Source: Phyllobacteriaceae bacterium UBA1940 (GTDB lineage: Bacteria > Pseudomonadota > Alphaproteobacteria > Rhizobiales > Rhizobiaceae). Taken from it: 64,000 bases of DNA. Below are positions 41,975-51,890 of the stretch, piece after piece. How positions within the stretch are numbered: the stretch's first letter is position 1; each line of letters begins with the position of its first letter. Location of the stretch: the NCBI GenBank assembly GCA_002336975.1, contig DDFA01000023.1:1-64000 (forward strand). The letters run 5' to 3'. Position numbers and translations under genes: made by a program. Below the pieces are notes generated by a model. That model ran no database searches. It saw only the letters and a list, made by a program, of their open reading frames with translations, and was not told where the DNA came from.

Positions 41975-43086
41975 TGCAGTACCAGTTCTGCCTGGAGGGC
42001 GCCGGCCGTCTTGATGCTCTGCAGGATGGAGATGATGCCATCCGGCTTCACGCCAATGCTGTTCAGGCCCGAGACGAGCGAGCGCAGGCTGGAGCCGTCG
42101 AGCATCGCGACATTGCCGCCGTCCTGCTGGACGAGGATATCCGTGCGCGGCTGCTCGGCCGTCACGCCCCTGGAGAAGGGCTCGGGCTGGATCACTTCGG
42201 GCATTTCGTTGACCTGCACGGTCAGCGTGCCGTAGCTGACGGCAACCGGCGAAATGCGGACGTCCTGGCCGATGACGATCGTGCCGGTACGCTCGTTGAT
42301 CACCACGCGCGCCGGGGCATCGGTCTCGATGACGAGGTTCTCGATATCGGCCATCAGGCGGGCAAGATCCGCCATCTTCGGCTTGGCGATGTAGACGGAC
42401 TGGGAATCGCGCGATTCGGCGATCGGCGAGCCGTATTGGGCGGCCGCATAGCGGTTGATCGCATCCGCCATGCCGACGGCAGTGGAGAAGTCGGGGTTGC
42501 GCAGCTGCAGCACGAGGTCGGACGCATCCTTGAAGCGCGAGGGAAGCTCGCGCTCGATGATCGCGCCGTTCGGCACGCGGCCGGCGGTCGTCACACCCTG
42601 CTGCACGGATGCGGCATCACCGCTGGCGCTGACGCCGGTGACGACGACGGAGCCTTGCGCCACGGCGTAGATCTGGCCGTCGGCACCGGAAAGCGAGGTC
42701 ATGACCAGCGTGCCGCCACGCAGCGAAGAGGCATCGCCGAGCGATCCGACGGTAATGTCGATGCGGCTGCCGGGGCTGGCGAAGGGCGGCAGGTTGGCGG
42801 TAACGAGCACGGCGGCGATGTTCTTGGCGCGCGTCTGGGTGCCGACCATCGAAATGCCGAGGTTCTGCAGCATCGCCCGCATGGACTGCTCGGTGAAGGG
42901 CGAGGACCGCATGCTGTCGCCCGTGCCCTGAAGGCCGACGACGAGGCCATAGCCGATAAGCTGGTTTTCACGCCCCGCCTGCAGCGACGCCACATCCTTG
43001 ATGCGGGCGGCCGGCAGCGCCGGACCCGCCGCAAGCATCAGGCAGGCGACAACGGCAGCGACGCGGGCAATGAAGGACTGCATCAT
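41971..43086 (-). CDS. flgI: Flagellar P-ring protein FlgI
   Basis: Periplasmic P-ring subunit (371 residues) with signal MMQSFIARVAAVVACLMLAA and AARIKDVASLQAGRENQLIGYGLVVGLQGTGDSM, the hallmark start of the mature protein. ATG 43086 overlaps the flgA stop; the longer open frame to 43542 is an artefact. Confidence 0.96.
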   Translation of the reverse strand: MMQSFIARVAAVVACLMLAAGPALPAARIKDVASLQAGRENQLIGYGLVVGLQGTGDSMRSSPFTEQSMRAMLQNLGISMVGTQTRAKNIAAVLVTANLPPFASPGSRIDITVGSLGDASSLRGGTLVMTSLSGADGQIYAVAQGSVVVTGVSASGDAASVQQGVTTAGRVPNGAIIERELPSRFKDASDLVLQLRNPDFSTAVGMADAINRYAAAQYGSPIAESRDSQSVYIAKPKMADLARLMADIENLVIETDAPARVVINERTGTIVIGQDVRISPVAVSYGTLTVQVNEMPEVIQPEPFSRGVTAEQPRTDILVQQDGGNVAMLDGSSLRSLVSGLNSIGVKPDGIISILQSIKTAGALQAELVLQ

Positions 43087-43592
43087 TTCGCCACCACATG
43101 TACGGTTCCGTCCGCCATGACCGTGCCGGAGACGATCACGCCGGAATCCTTGTTGCGGACCTTGATGAGATCGCCGACGGAAGCATCCTGCAGCGGCGTT
43201 CCGGCGGCGCGCAGCACGAGCGTGCCGCCGTCGAAGACGAGCTGGACGGTGGTGCCGCGGGAAACGGCGAAGGGCTCGCGCAGGGCAGAGACGAGAATGA
43301 CCCGGCCCGCAAGCAGCGTGCGCTTGCTCACCATGCCGCTGACGGCGGCAATGTTTTCCGCAAAGCCCTTCACGATATTCGGATTGGTGACCTCGACCTC
43401 TTCGAGCTGGCCGGCGTCGATTTCCTCGCCGGGATAGATGGTGCGCTTCGGCACGACGGCGGTGCGCGCGTCGGCAAGGGCTGCGTCGGCCACCAAAAGA
43501 CCGATCAGCACGGCAGGCGCGGCAAGAGCCGCGCGCCGCCATGCGCCGAAGGTCTTTGCGGTACGAAGGGCTGCTATCAGGCGAAACATCAT
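43083..43592 (-). CDS. flgA: P-ring assembly chaperone FlgA
   Basis: Periplasmic chaperone for FlgI (169 residues). Signal peptide around LAAPAVLIGLLVADAALA, then the SAF domain VPKRTIYPGEEIDAGQLEEV and the C-terminal part LIKVRNKDSGVIVSGTVMADGTVHVV. Directly upstream of flgI with 4-base overlap. Confidence 0.93.
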   Translation of the reverse strand: MMFRLIAALRTAKTFGAWRRAALAAPAVLIGLLVADAALADARTAVVPKRTIYPGEEIDAGQLEEVEVTNPNIVKGFAENIAAVSGMVSKRTLLAGRVILVSALREPFAVSRGTTVQLVFDGGTLVLRAAGTPLQDASVGDLIKVRNKDSGVIVSGTVMADGTVHVVAK

Positions 43593-43612
43593 GTTCCCCG
43601 CGTGTCCGGTTG

Positions 43613-44395
43613 CTATCTCAGGTTCTTGCTGACCACCGCGGCCATCTCGTCCGCCGCCTGGATGATCTTGGAGTTCATCTCGTAGGCGCGCTGAGCGGAG
43701 ATCAAGTCGGTGATTTCCTTGACCGGATCGACGTTCGAGGCTTCGAGGTAGTTCTGCTGGATCTTCGCGAAGCCGGCTTCGTCCGGCACGCCAACCGTGG
43801 CCGGGCCGGAAGCTGCGGTCTCGCGATAAAGGTTTTCGCCGAGCGGCTCGAGGCCCGCCTCGTTGACGAAGTTCGCCAGCGTGATCTGGCCGAGGTCCTG
43901 CTGCTGGCCCGCCACGGTGGCGAAGACCTGGCCGGACTTGGTGACGTTCACTTCCGTCGCATCCAGCGGCACGGTGATGCCCGGCACGACCGTGTAGCCG
44001 TCGAGGGTGACGAGCTGGCCGTCGGCGTTGGTGTTGAAGGCGCCGGCGCGGGTATAGAGCGTGGAGCCGTCGGACGCCTCGATCTGGAACCAGCCGCGGC
44101 CGATCAGTGCGAGGTCGAAGGAGTTGCCGGTGGAAACGAGGCCGCCCTGGAGATGCAGGTTGCGCACGGCCGCGGTCTTTACACCGAGGCCGATGATGGC
44201 GCCTTCGGGAACCACCGCAGCATTGGCGCGGTTCGGCACGCCGGCGGCGCGCTCGGTCTGGTAGAGAAGATCCGAGAATTCGGCGCGGGCGCGCTTGAAG
44301 CCGGTCGTGTTGATGTTCGCGATGTTGTTCGCGATCACTTCAAGGTTGGTCTGCTGCGCGTTCATGCCGGTAGCGGCAATGGCAAGGGCTTTCAT
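43613..44395 (-). CDS. flgG: Distal rod protein FlgG
   Basis: Distal rod subunit of 260 residues, standard length. [20 protein letters not shown] followed by [18 protein letters not shown] is the FlgG N-terminal signature; [31 protein letters not shown] is the C-terminal helix. In the operon between fliE and flgA. Confidence 0.96.
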   Translation of the reverse strand: MKALAIAATGMNAQQTNLEVIANNIANINTTGFKRARAEFSDLLYQTERAAGVPNRANAAVVPEGAIIGLGVKTAAVRNLHLQGGLVSTGNSFDLALIGRGWFQIEASDGSTLYTRAGAFNTNADGQLVTLDGYTVVPGITVPLDATEVNVTKSGQVFATVAGQQQDLGQITLANFVNEAGLEPLGENLYRETAASGPATVGVPDEAGFAKIQQNYLEASNVDPVKEITDLISAQRAYEMNSKIIQAADEMAAVVSKNLR

Positions 44396-44404
44396 GTCCG
44401 GTCC

Positions 44405-44737
44405 TCAGATCTGCATTCTTGCGACTTCGAGATAGGCGGTGACGACCTTGTCGCGGATGGCGATGGCGGTCTGCAGCGACTGCTCGGCACTCATGACGGC
44501 ATCGACCACCTCGCGGGTATCCGCCTTGCCCTGGATGGCTTCGAAGGACTTGGTCTCGCTGAGCTTCAGCGCACCGGCCATATCGCTCGCCATGTCGCCC
44601 AGCATCTGGGCGAAGGACACCTGGGTTCCGCTTCCCTGCGCGGCAGCGGCGGTCACGCCATTGGAAGCGCCCGTCTCGACGCCGGTGAGCGCGCTATTGG
44701 AGAAAAGGCCGTTTACGCCCTTGATGCTGTCGATCAT
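44405..44737 (-). CDS. fliE: Hook-basal body protein FliE
   Basis: MS-ring/rod junction protein of 110 residues. The C-terminal two thirds, [21 protein letters not shown] and [33 protein letters not shown], match FliE. Overlaps flgC by 4 bases. Confidence 0.94.
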   Translation of the reverse strand: MIDSIKGVNGLFSNSALTGVETGASNGVTAAAAQGSGTQVSFAQMLGDMASDMAGALKLSETKSFEAIQGKADTREVVDAVMSAEQSLQTAIAIRDKVVTAYLEVARMQI

Positions 44738-45153
44738 TGCGATGCCCTCAGAAGGTCGATGGTCGCGCTGATCAGGTCGCGCGACTGCTTGATGCTCTGC
44801 AGATTGGCTTCATAGGAGCGGTTGGCTTCCCGCATGTCGGCCATTTCGACGAGCACGTTGACGTTCGGCATCTTCACGAAGCCTTTCTCGTCGGCTGCCG
44901 GGTTGCCCGGGTCGTATTCGGTCGAGAAATCGCCTTCGTCGACGCCGAGGCGTTCGACCTCGACGAGCGCCGCGTTGGTCGCGCGGTCCAGCTCGGCGGC
45001 AAAGGTCACGGTCTTGCGGCGGAACGGATCGGCACCGGGCGTGTCGCCGGTCGAGCGGGCGTTCGCCAGGTTTTCCGAAACGATGCGAATGCGGGTGGAT
45101 TGCGCCTCAAGTCCCGAGGCCGCGACTTTCAATGAAGCTACGAGCGGATCCAT
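44734..45153 (-). CDS. flgC: Proximal rod protein FlgC
   Basis: Rod subunit of 139 residues: [28 protein letters not shown] at the N-terminus, [27 protein letters not shown] near the C-terminus, as in FlgC. Three bases after flgB. Confidence 0.96.
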   Translation of the reverse strand: MDPLVASLKVAASGLEAQSTRIRIVSENLANARSTGDTPGADPFRRKTVTFAAELDRATNAALVEVERLGVDEGDFSTEYDPGNPAADEKGFVKMPNVNVLVEMADMREANRSYEANLQSIKQSRDLISATIDLLRASQ

Positions 45154-45156
45154 TTT

Positions 45157-45549
45157 TTACCTTCTGACTGTCATCAGCATCATGCGATGAAAGGCCTTTA
45201 CGAGGCCGGCATTCAACTCGAAATCACGCTTGACCTGGCCCTCTTTCATGAGCTCCTCGGCAAGGCCGACAGTGTTGCCGGACTCCTGCACGCCGATCTC
45301 CTCGGTGGGCCTGGTCTCGATGACGCGGCTTGCCATTTCGGTTTCGGTGAAATGGCCCGGCTGCGTCGCCGCCATGCGCATGCTCGTGGTTTCGAGCACG
45401 GACTGGAAGGGAGTTACGTCCTTCGCCTTGAACGCCGGGGTGTTGGCGTTGGCGATGTTGCCTGCAACCACGCTCTGGCGGACTGAGAGCCATTCGGCCT
45501 GTTTCGATGCCAGTTCAAACAGTTGTATCGGTTGCATGACAAGCTCCAT
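45157..45549 (-). CDS. flgB: Proximal rod protein FlgB
   Basis: Rod subunit of 130 residues: LASKQAEWLSVRQSVVAGNIANANTPAFKAKDV is the FlgB start. The C-terminal FELNAGLVKAFHRMMLMTVRR is typical. First gene of the ten-gene flgB-flgC-fliE-flgG-flgA-flgI-motE-flgH-fliL-fliP operon; its promoter must lie in 45550-45733. Confidence 0.95.
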   Translation of the reverse strand: MELVMQPIQLFELASKQAEWLSVRQSVVAGNIANANTPAFKAKDVTPFQSVLETTSMRMAATQPGHFTETEMASRVIETRPTEEIGVQESGNTVGLAEELMKEGQVKRDFELNAGLVKAFHRMMLMTVRR

Positions 45550-45675
45550 CCTTGTTCACGGCGAACCTACGGAGCCAATCTTGCGTCAGACTTGCACCGG
45601 GGGCGTGGTGCGGGTAAATGCTTGAATTCCCGGGAAAATAAAGTGCTCGAGCCGTTCTTCTGCCGGCGAGCGGAA

Positions 45676-45702
45676 GGCCGGTCGCGACAAGGCGGACCGG
45701 CC
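45676..45702 (-). terminator. Possible terminator after the fliI operon
   Basis: GGCCGGTC (45676-45683) and GACCGGCC (45695-45702) form an 8-bp stem with an 11-base loop, 32 bases after the last gene of the flgF-fliI unit. No T-run follows. Confidence 0.4.
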
Positions 45703-45733
45703 GAATCGAAGGCGGGCGAAGGCTCGCCTCCCG

Positions 45734-46297
45734 TCAGTTGCGCTTGATCACGGCGCCGTTCGAGGTGACGATGACCCAGGCGCCGTCGCGCTGCTCCAGC
45801 GTCGCAAGGCGGCTGTTGTCGGGCAGGATCGAGCCCACGCGCACGATGTACATGCCGCGCGCGTCCTCGATCAGCGCCCGGCCATTGGCCACGTGCATGA
45901 GGCGGAAACCGGTGCTGGCCGGCAGCGGCTGGTCGAGACCGGTATCCACCGGCGCGCCGAGCTTGCTTTCCGTACCGAGGCTGGATGTCGTGGCGGTCGC
46001 CACGGGGTCGACGCCCTTGATCGCCGGATCGTTGTCGTTGTCGATCATCGCGGCCGGCGAGACGCTCACCACCTCGCGCGCCGGCGTTTCCGGCAGGTCG
46101 CGGGTCGCTCCCTGCCAGAGCGTCGGCACGGAGAATTTTTCCGGGTTGAGGAAGACATACCAGGGGAAGAAAGCCGCGCCCGCCGCAAGCATCACACCCA
46201 CGCCGACCAGCATCTTGTCGCTCGTGCTGTAACGCCCTGCCCCTGCCCGCTTGAGCGGCTGGATGGTCTCGTCTGCATCGAAATCGGTCACTGTCAT
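45734..46297 (-). CDS. Membrane-anchored protein coupled to fliI, function unknown
   Basis: A 187-residue protein with a ~28-residue cytoplasmic head, one TM (MLVGVGVMLAAGAAFFPWYVF) and a periplasmic domain whose C-terminal part (GRALIEDARGMYIVRVGSILPDNSRLATLEQRDG) looks like a small beta domain. No family recognised. The same gene follows fliI in S. meliloti (recollection). ATG 46297 overlaps the fliI stop; the longer open frame is fliI shadow. Conserved linkage to fliI suggests a role in export or basal body (inference). Confidence 0.75.
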   Translation of the reverse strand: MTVTDFDADETIQPLKRAGAGRYSTSDKMLVGVGVMLAAGAAFFPWYVFLNPEKFSVPTLWQGATRDLPETPAREVVSVSPAAMIDNDNDPAIKGVDPVATATTSSLGTESKLGAPVDTGLDQPLPASTGFRLMHVANGRALIEDARGMYIVRVGSILPDNSRLATLEQRDGAWVIVTSNGAVIKRN

Positions 46298-47706
46298 CCC
46301 CTTCGGGTTGCCGGCGCGGCGCCCTGCCCGGCCGCGTTCCTCAACGCGACGGCAAGGTCGGAGAAGGCGTCGGCGGCGGGCCTTTCGCCCGGCGTCTGTT
46401 TCAATACGTCGTAGATGATCGGCACCTGCTTGATCGCCATGTCGAGATCGGGGTCGCCGCCCGGGCGATAGCCGCCGATAAGGCGCAGGTCCCGCGTTTC
46501 CTCGAAACGGTGAATGAGCGACTTCAGCCGGGACACCAGCTTCTCCTGATCCGGCGTCCATGCCTTGCGGGCAAGGCGCGAGATGGAGGCGAGCGGATTG
46601 ATCGGCGGATAGCGCCCCTCCTCGGCAAGGCTGCGTTCCATGACGATGTGGCCGTCGAGGATGCCGCGCGTCGAGTCCGCGATAGGGTCGTTGTGGTTGT
46701 CGCCGTCGACGAGGATCGAGATGATCGCGGTGATCGTGCCCGCCCCTTCCGCGCCCGGCCCGGCCCGCTCCAGAAGGCGCGGCAGCTCGGTGAAGACGGA
46801 GGCCGGATAGCCGCGGGCAATCGGCGGCTCGCCGGAGGCGGTCGCCACCTCGCGGATCGCATGGGCAAAGCGCGTCACGCTGTCGATGATCAGAAGCACG
46901 TTATCGCCCTGATCGCGGTAGTGCTCCGCGATGGTGACGGCGGTCAGCGGCGCCATCTTGCGCAGCATCGGGCTCTCGTCGCTGGTCGCGACGACGGCGA
47001 CGGACTTGGCGAGGTTCTCGCCCAGCGTGTCCTCGATGAATTCGCGCACTTCGCGGCCACGCTCGCCGACCAGCGCAATCACCACCTTGTCGAAGGCATC
47101 GGCCCTTGCCAGCATCGACAGCAGCGTCGACTTGCCGACACCGGAGCCGGCGAAGATGCCGAGGCGCTGGCCGAGGCAGAGCGGGGCGAAGATGTCGATG
47201 GCGCGAACGCCCGTGCTGAAGCCAGTTTCGACGCGCTTGCGCGTCATCGAGGGCGGCGCGGAATTGGAGATGGAGCGGCGATCCTCGCCCTGCGGCAACG
47301 GGCCGAGCCCGTCGATGGGCTCGCCGAGCGCGTTGATCGTGCGGCCGCACCAGGAGGCGGTCGGCGCGACGCGGAAAGCACCCTTGCGGATGACCGTGTC
47401 ATGGATGCCGATAGGCTCGCCCGGCTCGATGGGGCAGACCACGACCGTTTCCTGCTCGACGCGGACGACCTCGCCGAGATGGATGCCCGTTGCACTCTTG
47501 TGCGCCACGAATTCGCCGAGCCGCACATGCCGCGACAGGCCGCTGACCGTGTAGTTGCCCGCCGCAATGGTCTGCACGTGGCCGCCATGGGTGACGGAGA
47601 ATTCCGGCGAGGAATAGCGCCGCACCAGTCCGGCGAGGGCATTCAGCATGCGCCCGCCTTCGGGTGTCTGGGTGGACTTGGCCGTGATGCTCTCTCCCGC
47701 CGTCAT
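46294..47706 (-). CDS. fliI: Flagellar export ATPase FliI
   Basis: Hexameric ATPase of the flagellar export apparatus (470 residues). Walker A AGSGVGKSTLL near residue 185, VVIALVGERGREVREFIED near 210, Walker B VLLIIDSVTRFAHAIRE near 260 and the F1/FliI signature ISILVDGDNHNDPIADSTRGILDGHI near 325. Three bases after flgF and overlapping the next gene (ATGA). Confidence 0.97.
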   Translation of the reverse strand: MTAGESITAKSTQTPEGGRMLNALAGLVRRYSSPEFSVTHGGHVQTIAAGNYTVSGLSRHVRLGEFVAHKSATGIHLGEVVRVEQETVVVCPIEPGEPIGIHDTVIRKGAFRVAPTASWCGRTINALGEPIDGLGPLPQGEDRRSISNSAPPSMTRKRVETGFSTGVRAIDIFAPLCLGQRLGIFAGSGVGKSTLLSMLARADAFDKVVIALVGERGREVREFIEDTLGENLAKSVAVVATSDESPMLRKMAPLTAVTIAEHYRDQGDNVLLIIDSVTRFAHAIREVATASGEPPIARGYPASVFTELPRLLERAGPGAEGAGTITAIISILVDGDNHNDPIADSTRGILDGHIVMERSLAEEGRYPPINPLASISRLARKAWTPDQEKLVSRLKSLIHRFEETRDLRLIGGYRPGGDPDLDMAIKQVPIIYDVLKQTPGERPAADAFSDLAVALRNAAGQGAAPATRRG

Positions 47707-47709
47707 GGA

Positions 47710-48435
47710 TTACTTGCTGCCCCCGAGCGTGCGGACCGCCTCGCTCATCGAATCCTCGCTGCTGCGCATCAGCGCGGCGATGTTCTCGAAGGCGCGCGTG
47801 ACCTGAATGAGCTGCGTCATCTCGCCGATGGCGTTGACGTTGGATTCTTCCACATAACCCTGCACCACACCGGCATCGACGCGGTCGACGATGGGCTGCG
47901 GCTGGTTGGTGGGAATGATGCCGCTGTTGCCGGCGCGCACGAAACCGGCCGAAAGATCGGCCTCGAAGATGCCGAGCGCTGCGACCGGGCGGCCGCCCTG
48001 GTTGAGCTGGCCGTCGGCGCTGAGCAAGACCTGGCCGGCATTCGCATCGATCTGGATCGGGCCGCCGCCGGCGTCGAGCACGGGGTAGCCGTTGAGCGTC
48101 ACCAGTTCACCGGCATCCGTCAGCGTGAAGCGACCGTCGCGGGTGAGGGTCGGGCCGGAGGGCGTCTCGACCTGGAACCACGCCTCGCCCTTGATGGCGA
48201 AATCGAACTGGCCGCCGGTCTCGGTGAGGCCGCCGTTCCGCGTCGAGATGAATTCATCCCCCTGCGAAACGAAGGCGACATTGGCGGTTTTCTGGTCGCT
48301 GACGACCTGGTTGAATTTCACTTCGGTGGCGCGGAAGCCGACCGTGGTGGAGTTCGCGACGTTATCGGCGAGTGTCGCCATGCGGCGGTCGAGCGCAATC
48401 TGGGACGAAAGCGATACATAGAGCCCGGTCTGCAT
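47710..48435 (-). CDS. flgF: Proximal rod protein FlgF
   Basis: Rod subunit of 241 residues: MQTGLYVSLSSQIALDRRMATLADNVANSTTVGFRATEV and the C-terminal YVEESNVNAIGEMTQLIQVTRAFENIAALM match FlgF. Between the DUF1217-type gene (2 bases) and fliI (3 bases). Confidence 0.94.
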   Translation of the reverse strand: MQTGLYVSLSSQIALDRRMATLADNVANSTTVGFRATEVKFNQVVSDQKTANVAFVSQGDEFISTRNGGLTETGGQFDFAIKGEAWFQVETPSGPTLTRDGRFTLTDAGELVTLNGYPVLDAGGGPIQIDANAGQVLLSADGQLNQGGRPVAALGIFEADLSAGFVRAGNSGIIPTNQPQPIVDRVDAGVVQGYVEESNVNAIGEMTQLIQVTRAFENIAALMRSSEDSMSEAVRTLGGSK

Positions 48436-48437
48436 TC

Positions 48438-49217
48438 TCAGCGACCTCCGAGTTTCAGGTTATTGATGGACAGCAAAAGGTCCGTCGAAATGCCGGTGAG
48501 GCTCGACGGCTGGAACACGTTCAGCGGATCGTAGCTGCCGGAGGGATTTTCGAGTTCCCACATCGAAGTGAAGCGCTCCAGGAACTTGCCGAGCTTGGCC
48601 GGGTCCTTGAACTCCTCGATGTTCAGAGCATCCTCGTAATAGGCGGCCTGGCGGTCGATATCGGTGGCGGCGAATTCCGCCGGAAGCTGCAGCGCGGTGC
48701 GCACGACCTGGGACAGCGCGTCGTCCGCGATGATCGAATAGCCCGACGTGATGGTGGAGGCCATGCGCTCGAAATAGAGCGCGAGGCGCACGCCCGTATT
48801 GTCCTCGCCGACGCTGACTTCCAGCGTCTGGCGTGTATATTTCTCGACAACACCCTTCTGGGCGCGCTCGAAGGTGGTGGCCAGCTCGCCGTGACGGGCG
48901 AAATTCAGTGATTCCGCCAGCTCCTTGTAGCGGGTGTCGCTGAGCTTGTTGGCAAACGCATCCTTGTCGTCGATGCCTTCGGTCAGCACCTTGCGCATGA
49001 AGGCCTTGGCATAGGCCATGTCGTCCAGCCCGTGCGCCTTCATGGCGTAGTTGTAGAGCCGGCTGTCGGCGAAGAACTCGTCGATCGTCTTTATGCTGCC
49101 GATCTTGGAGAGGTAGTACTCCGTCTCGCGCTTGACGTCCGGCTGCTCCGAGACACGCTTCAGCGACGTCTGGAGGTCGGAGGAAATCAGCTTGTAGCTC
49201 GTATAGGTGGTCGTCAC
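48438..49217 (-). CDS. DUF1217-type flagellar cluster protein
   Basis: A 259-residue cytoplasmic or secreted protein without signal or TM. YKLISSDLQTSLKRVSEQPDVKRETEYYLSKIGSIKTIDEFFADSRLYNYAMKAHGLDDM and later FARHGELATTFERAQKGVVEKY fit the DUF1217 family found next to flagellar genes in alphaproteobacteria (recollection). Function unknown. The start GTG 49217 is chosen because VTTTYTSYKLI begins the conserved part; ATG 49268 is the alternative. First gene of its operon, divergent from motA. Confidence 0.75.
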   Translation of the reverse strand: MTTTYTSYKLISSDLQTSLKRVSEQPDVKRETEYYLSKIGSIKTIDEFFADSRLYNYAMKAHGLDDMAYAKAFMRKVLTEGIDDKDAFANKLSDTRYKELAESLNFARHGELATTFERAQKGVVEKYTRQTLEVSVGEDNTGVRLALYFERMASTITSGYSIIADDALSQVVRTALQLPAEFAATDIDRQAAYYEDALNIEEFKDPAKLGKFLERFTSMWELENPSGSYDPLNVFQPSSLTGISTDLLLSINNLKLGGR

Positions 49218-49388
49218 GATAGGCCGCCGATCAGGTTCAAGAAGACATGAATGCCCGTTTTGAACCATGATCCTTGCTGGTTTTGCTTGTGCGAACCTGA
49301 TCCGTAAACCCGGCGTCCGGTACAGCTTCACGCAAGGCTGGAACCGTATTTCCGGAAGGGTCAGAATTGTGTCGGGACACCTGCGCTC

Positions 49389-50267
49389 ATGAACATCATT
49401 ATCGGTCTCATTGTCACCATCGGCTGCGTCTTGGGCGGCTTCATGGCCATGGGCGGGCACGTCGAAGTGCTGAACCAGCCATTCGAACTCATGATCATCG
49501 GCGGCGCCGGCGTCGGCGGCTTCATCGTGGCCAACACGATGAAGGTGATCAAGGAAACCGGAAAGGCGCTCGGCGAAGCCTTCAAGCACAAGGTGCCGAA
49601 GGAACGCGACTATCTCGATACGCTCGGCGTGCTCTACAGCCTGATGCGGGACCTGCGCACCAAGTCGCGCAACGAGATCGAAGCGCATATCGACAACCCG
49701 GATGAATCGCCGATCTTCCAGTCCGCGCCGACCGTGCTGAAGAACAAGGAACTCACCGCCTTCATCTGCGACTATGTCCGCCTCATCATCATCGGCAATG
49801 CCCGCTCCCACGAGATCGAGGCGCTGATGGACGAGGAAATCCAGACGATCACGCGCGACAAGATGAAGCCCTACCAGTCGCTGACGACCATGGGCGACGC
49901 CTTCCCGGCCATCGGCATCATCGCGGCCGTTCTCGGGGTTATCAAGGCGATGGGCAAGATCAACGAATCACCCGAAGTGCTCGGCGGCCTCATCGGCTCC
50001 GCCCTCGTCGGCACCATGCTCGGCATCTTCCTGTCCTACTCGATCGTCACCCCGATCGCCACGAACATCAAGGTCGTGCGCGAAAAGCAGAACCGCCTCT
50101 ATGTCATCGTGAAGCAGACGCTGCTCGCCTACATGAACGGCTCGGTTCCGCAGGTTGCTCTCGAATACGGCCGCAAGACGATTTCCTCCTACGAGCGTCC
50201 GTCCATCGACGCTGTCGAGCAGGAAATGATGAATCCGGGCGGCGGCGGCGATTCGAAGGCGGCCTAA
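49389..50267 (+). CDS. motA: Flagellar motor stator protein MotA
   Basis: Proton-channel stator subunit (292 residues). Four TM segments, with the torque loop [20 protein letters not shown] (charged residues facing FliG) near residues 80-100, and [19 protein letters not shown] and [17 protein letters not shown] carrying the conserved prolines. First of motA-fliM-fliN-fliG-flhB; motB is elsewhere at 26887-28122. Confidence 0.97.
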   Translation: MNIIIGLIVTIGCVLGGFMAMGGHVEVLNQPFELMIIGGAGVGGFIVANTMKVIKETGKALGEAFKHKVPKERDYLDTLGVLYSLMRDLRTKSRNEIEAHIDNPDESPIFQSAPTVLKNKELTAFICDYVRLIIIGNARSHEIEALMDEEIQTITRDKMKPYQSLTTMGDAFPAIGIIAAVLGVIKAMGKINESPEVLGGLIGSALVGTMLGIFLSYSIVTPIATNIKVVREKQNRLYVIVKQTLLAYMNGSVPQVALEYGRKTISSYERPSIDAVEQEMMNPGGGGDSKAA

Positions 50268-50270
50268 GAC

Positions 50271-51215
50271 ATGAGCGCAGCGACCGTGACCCCTCACCCC
50301 ACCATGGACCCGATCGTTCTGGCGCGCCTCACCGGCAAGCTCGGCGATCAGGCGACCATCTCCAAGCTGTGCGCCAGCCTCGGCGACGTCTTCGCCGAGT
50401 TCCTGCCCGACATGCTGGAAAGCGAACTCGGCTTCGAGGTCGCGGTTTCCTATGCCGGCTTCGAGACCGGCCGCTACGGCACGCTCGTCTCCGGTCTCGG
50501 CGGCGCGATGGCCTGCTGCGATGCTTCCCTGCGCGACTGGTGCGATCGCTTCACGCTGATCTGCGACAGCCCGATGATCATCACGCTCGTCGAGAACATG
50601 CTCGGCGCCGTCAGCGATTCGGTCGAGGATCCGGAACCGCGCCCGCTCTCCAAGATCGAGCTGGACGTCGCGGCAATGATGTTCGACCGCATCTCGGGCG
50701 TCCTGAAGACGGCCGTCAACGGTGCGAACGGTTTCGAACCCTTCCTCGGCGCGGCACACAATGCCGAGACCCGCAAGCCTTCCGAGGATGCCAGCGACGA
50801 CATGTTCGTCGCCATGGTCAACATGGCCGTCGGCATCGGCCCGGTCCTGTCGACCTTCCATGTCGTCATTCCCCAGGCCGTGATGCTGAAATCGACCATC
50901 ACCGCGCCGAAGCCGGCGAATGCACCGAAGACCCGCATCGAGTGGAGTGAACAGCTCGGCGAGCAGGTCCGCCGCTCGAAGGTGACGCTGGAGGCCCGCA
51001 TCCGCCTCGAACGGCAGACGCTCGACACGATCAGCAGGCTACAGGCCGGCGACATCATCCCCTTCAACGAGGCGGGCGACGTGCGCGTGGACGTGAACGC
51101 CAACGGGCGCAACCTCTATGTCTGCGAATTCGGCCGGTCCGGCGCCCGCTACACGGTTCGCGTCAAGGATACCTACGGCTCGGAGGAAGACCTTCTCCAG
51201 CACATCATCGGATAG
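50271..51215 (+). CDS. fliM: Flagellar motor switch protein FliM
   Basis: C-ring protein (314 residues). The middle CheC-like domain runs from about residue 45 (LESELGFEVAVSYAGFETGRYG) to 225, and the C-terminal SpoA domain (LEARIRLERQTLDTISRLQAGDIIPFN) is at 230-305. The N-terminal CheY-binding peptide of enteric FliM (LSQxEIDALL) is not visible; instead it begins MSAATVTPHPTMDPIVLARL. Three bases after motA. Confidence 0.93.
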   Translation: MSAATVTPHPTMDPIVLARLTGKLGDQATISKLCASLGDVFAEFLPDMLESELGFEVAVSYAGFETGRYGTLVSGLGGAMACCDASLRDWCDRFTLICDSPMIITLVENMLGAVSDSVEDPEPRPLSKIELDVAAMMFDRISGVLKTAVNGANGFEPFLGAAHNAETRKPSEDASDDMFVAMVNMAVGIGPVLSTFHVVIPQAVMLKSTITAPKPANAPKTRIEWSEQLGEQVRRSKVTLEARIRLERQTLDTISRLQAGDIIPFNEAGDVRVDVNANGRNLYVCEFGRSGARYTVRVKDTYGSEEDLLQHIIG

Positions 51216-51278
51216 TTTTGCGCGTGAAGCCTGCGGGGCGGCACGCCTCAGGCAAGTTTCGAATGGAATAGTGGTCTT

Positions 51279-51860
51279 ATGGCACCGAAGAAAACACCCA
51301 TCGCTGACGACATCATGTCATCCATCAACGCAGGCGACCAGGAACTGGAGCAGGCGATCGACGATCTGCGCGGCGTTCTTCAGCAGGATGCCGCCGGCTC
51401 CGATTTCCCGGCTCCCGCCGGCGACGATCCGCTTGCCGCCTTCGGCGGCGATTTCGGCAGCTCGGACTTCGGCGGCGGCGCGGCCACCACGGATTTCGGC
51501 GCGGATACCGGCTTCGGCGGTTCGGATTTCGGTGGCGGCGATTTCGGCGGCGGCAACGACTTCTCCGCCGATCTCGGCGAAGCGCCCCGTCCGGGCAGCG
51601 CCATGGAATCCAATATGGACCTCATCATGGACATCCCGATCGATCTGCAGATCGTTCTGGGTTCCTCGCAGATGCAGGTCTCCAGCCTCATGAATCTCAG
51701 CGAGGGCGCCACCATCGCGCTCGACCGCCGCATCGGCGAGCCGGTCGAGGTCATGGTCAACGGCCGGATCATCGGCCGCGGCGAAATCACCGTTCTGGAA
51801 AACGACGACACCCGCTTCGGGGTCAAGCTCATCGAAGTGAAGAGTACACGCAAGATCTGA
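51279..51860 (+). CDS. fliN: Flagellar motor switch protein FliN with DFGG-rich linker
   Basis: C-ring protein (193 residues, longer than the ~137 of E. coli). A helical N-terminus (residues 8-37) is followed by a 45-residue Gly/Phe/Asp-rich stretch (55-99, repeated DFGGG) and the SpoA domain (113-190: [40 protein letters not shown]). The linker is probably disordered. Confidence 0.95.
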   Translation: MAPKKTPIADDIMSSINAGDQELEQAIDDLRGVLQQDAAGSDFPAPAGDDPLAAFGGDFGSSDFGGGAATTDFGADTGFGGSDFGGGDFGGGNDFSADLGEAPRPGSAMESNMDLIMDIPIDLQIVLGSSQMQVSSLMNLSEGATIALDRRIGEPVEVMVNGRIIGRGEITVLENDDTRFGVKLIEVKSTRKI

Positions 51861-51890
51861 TGACCGGTTAGGTCTCAGGGAGATAAATCC

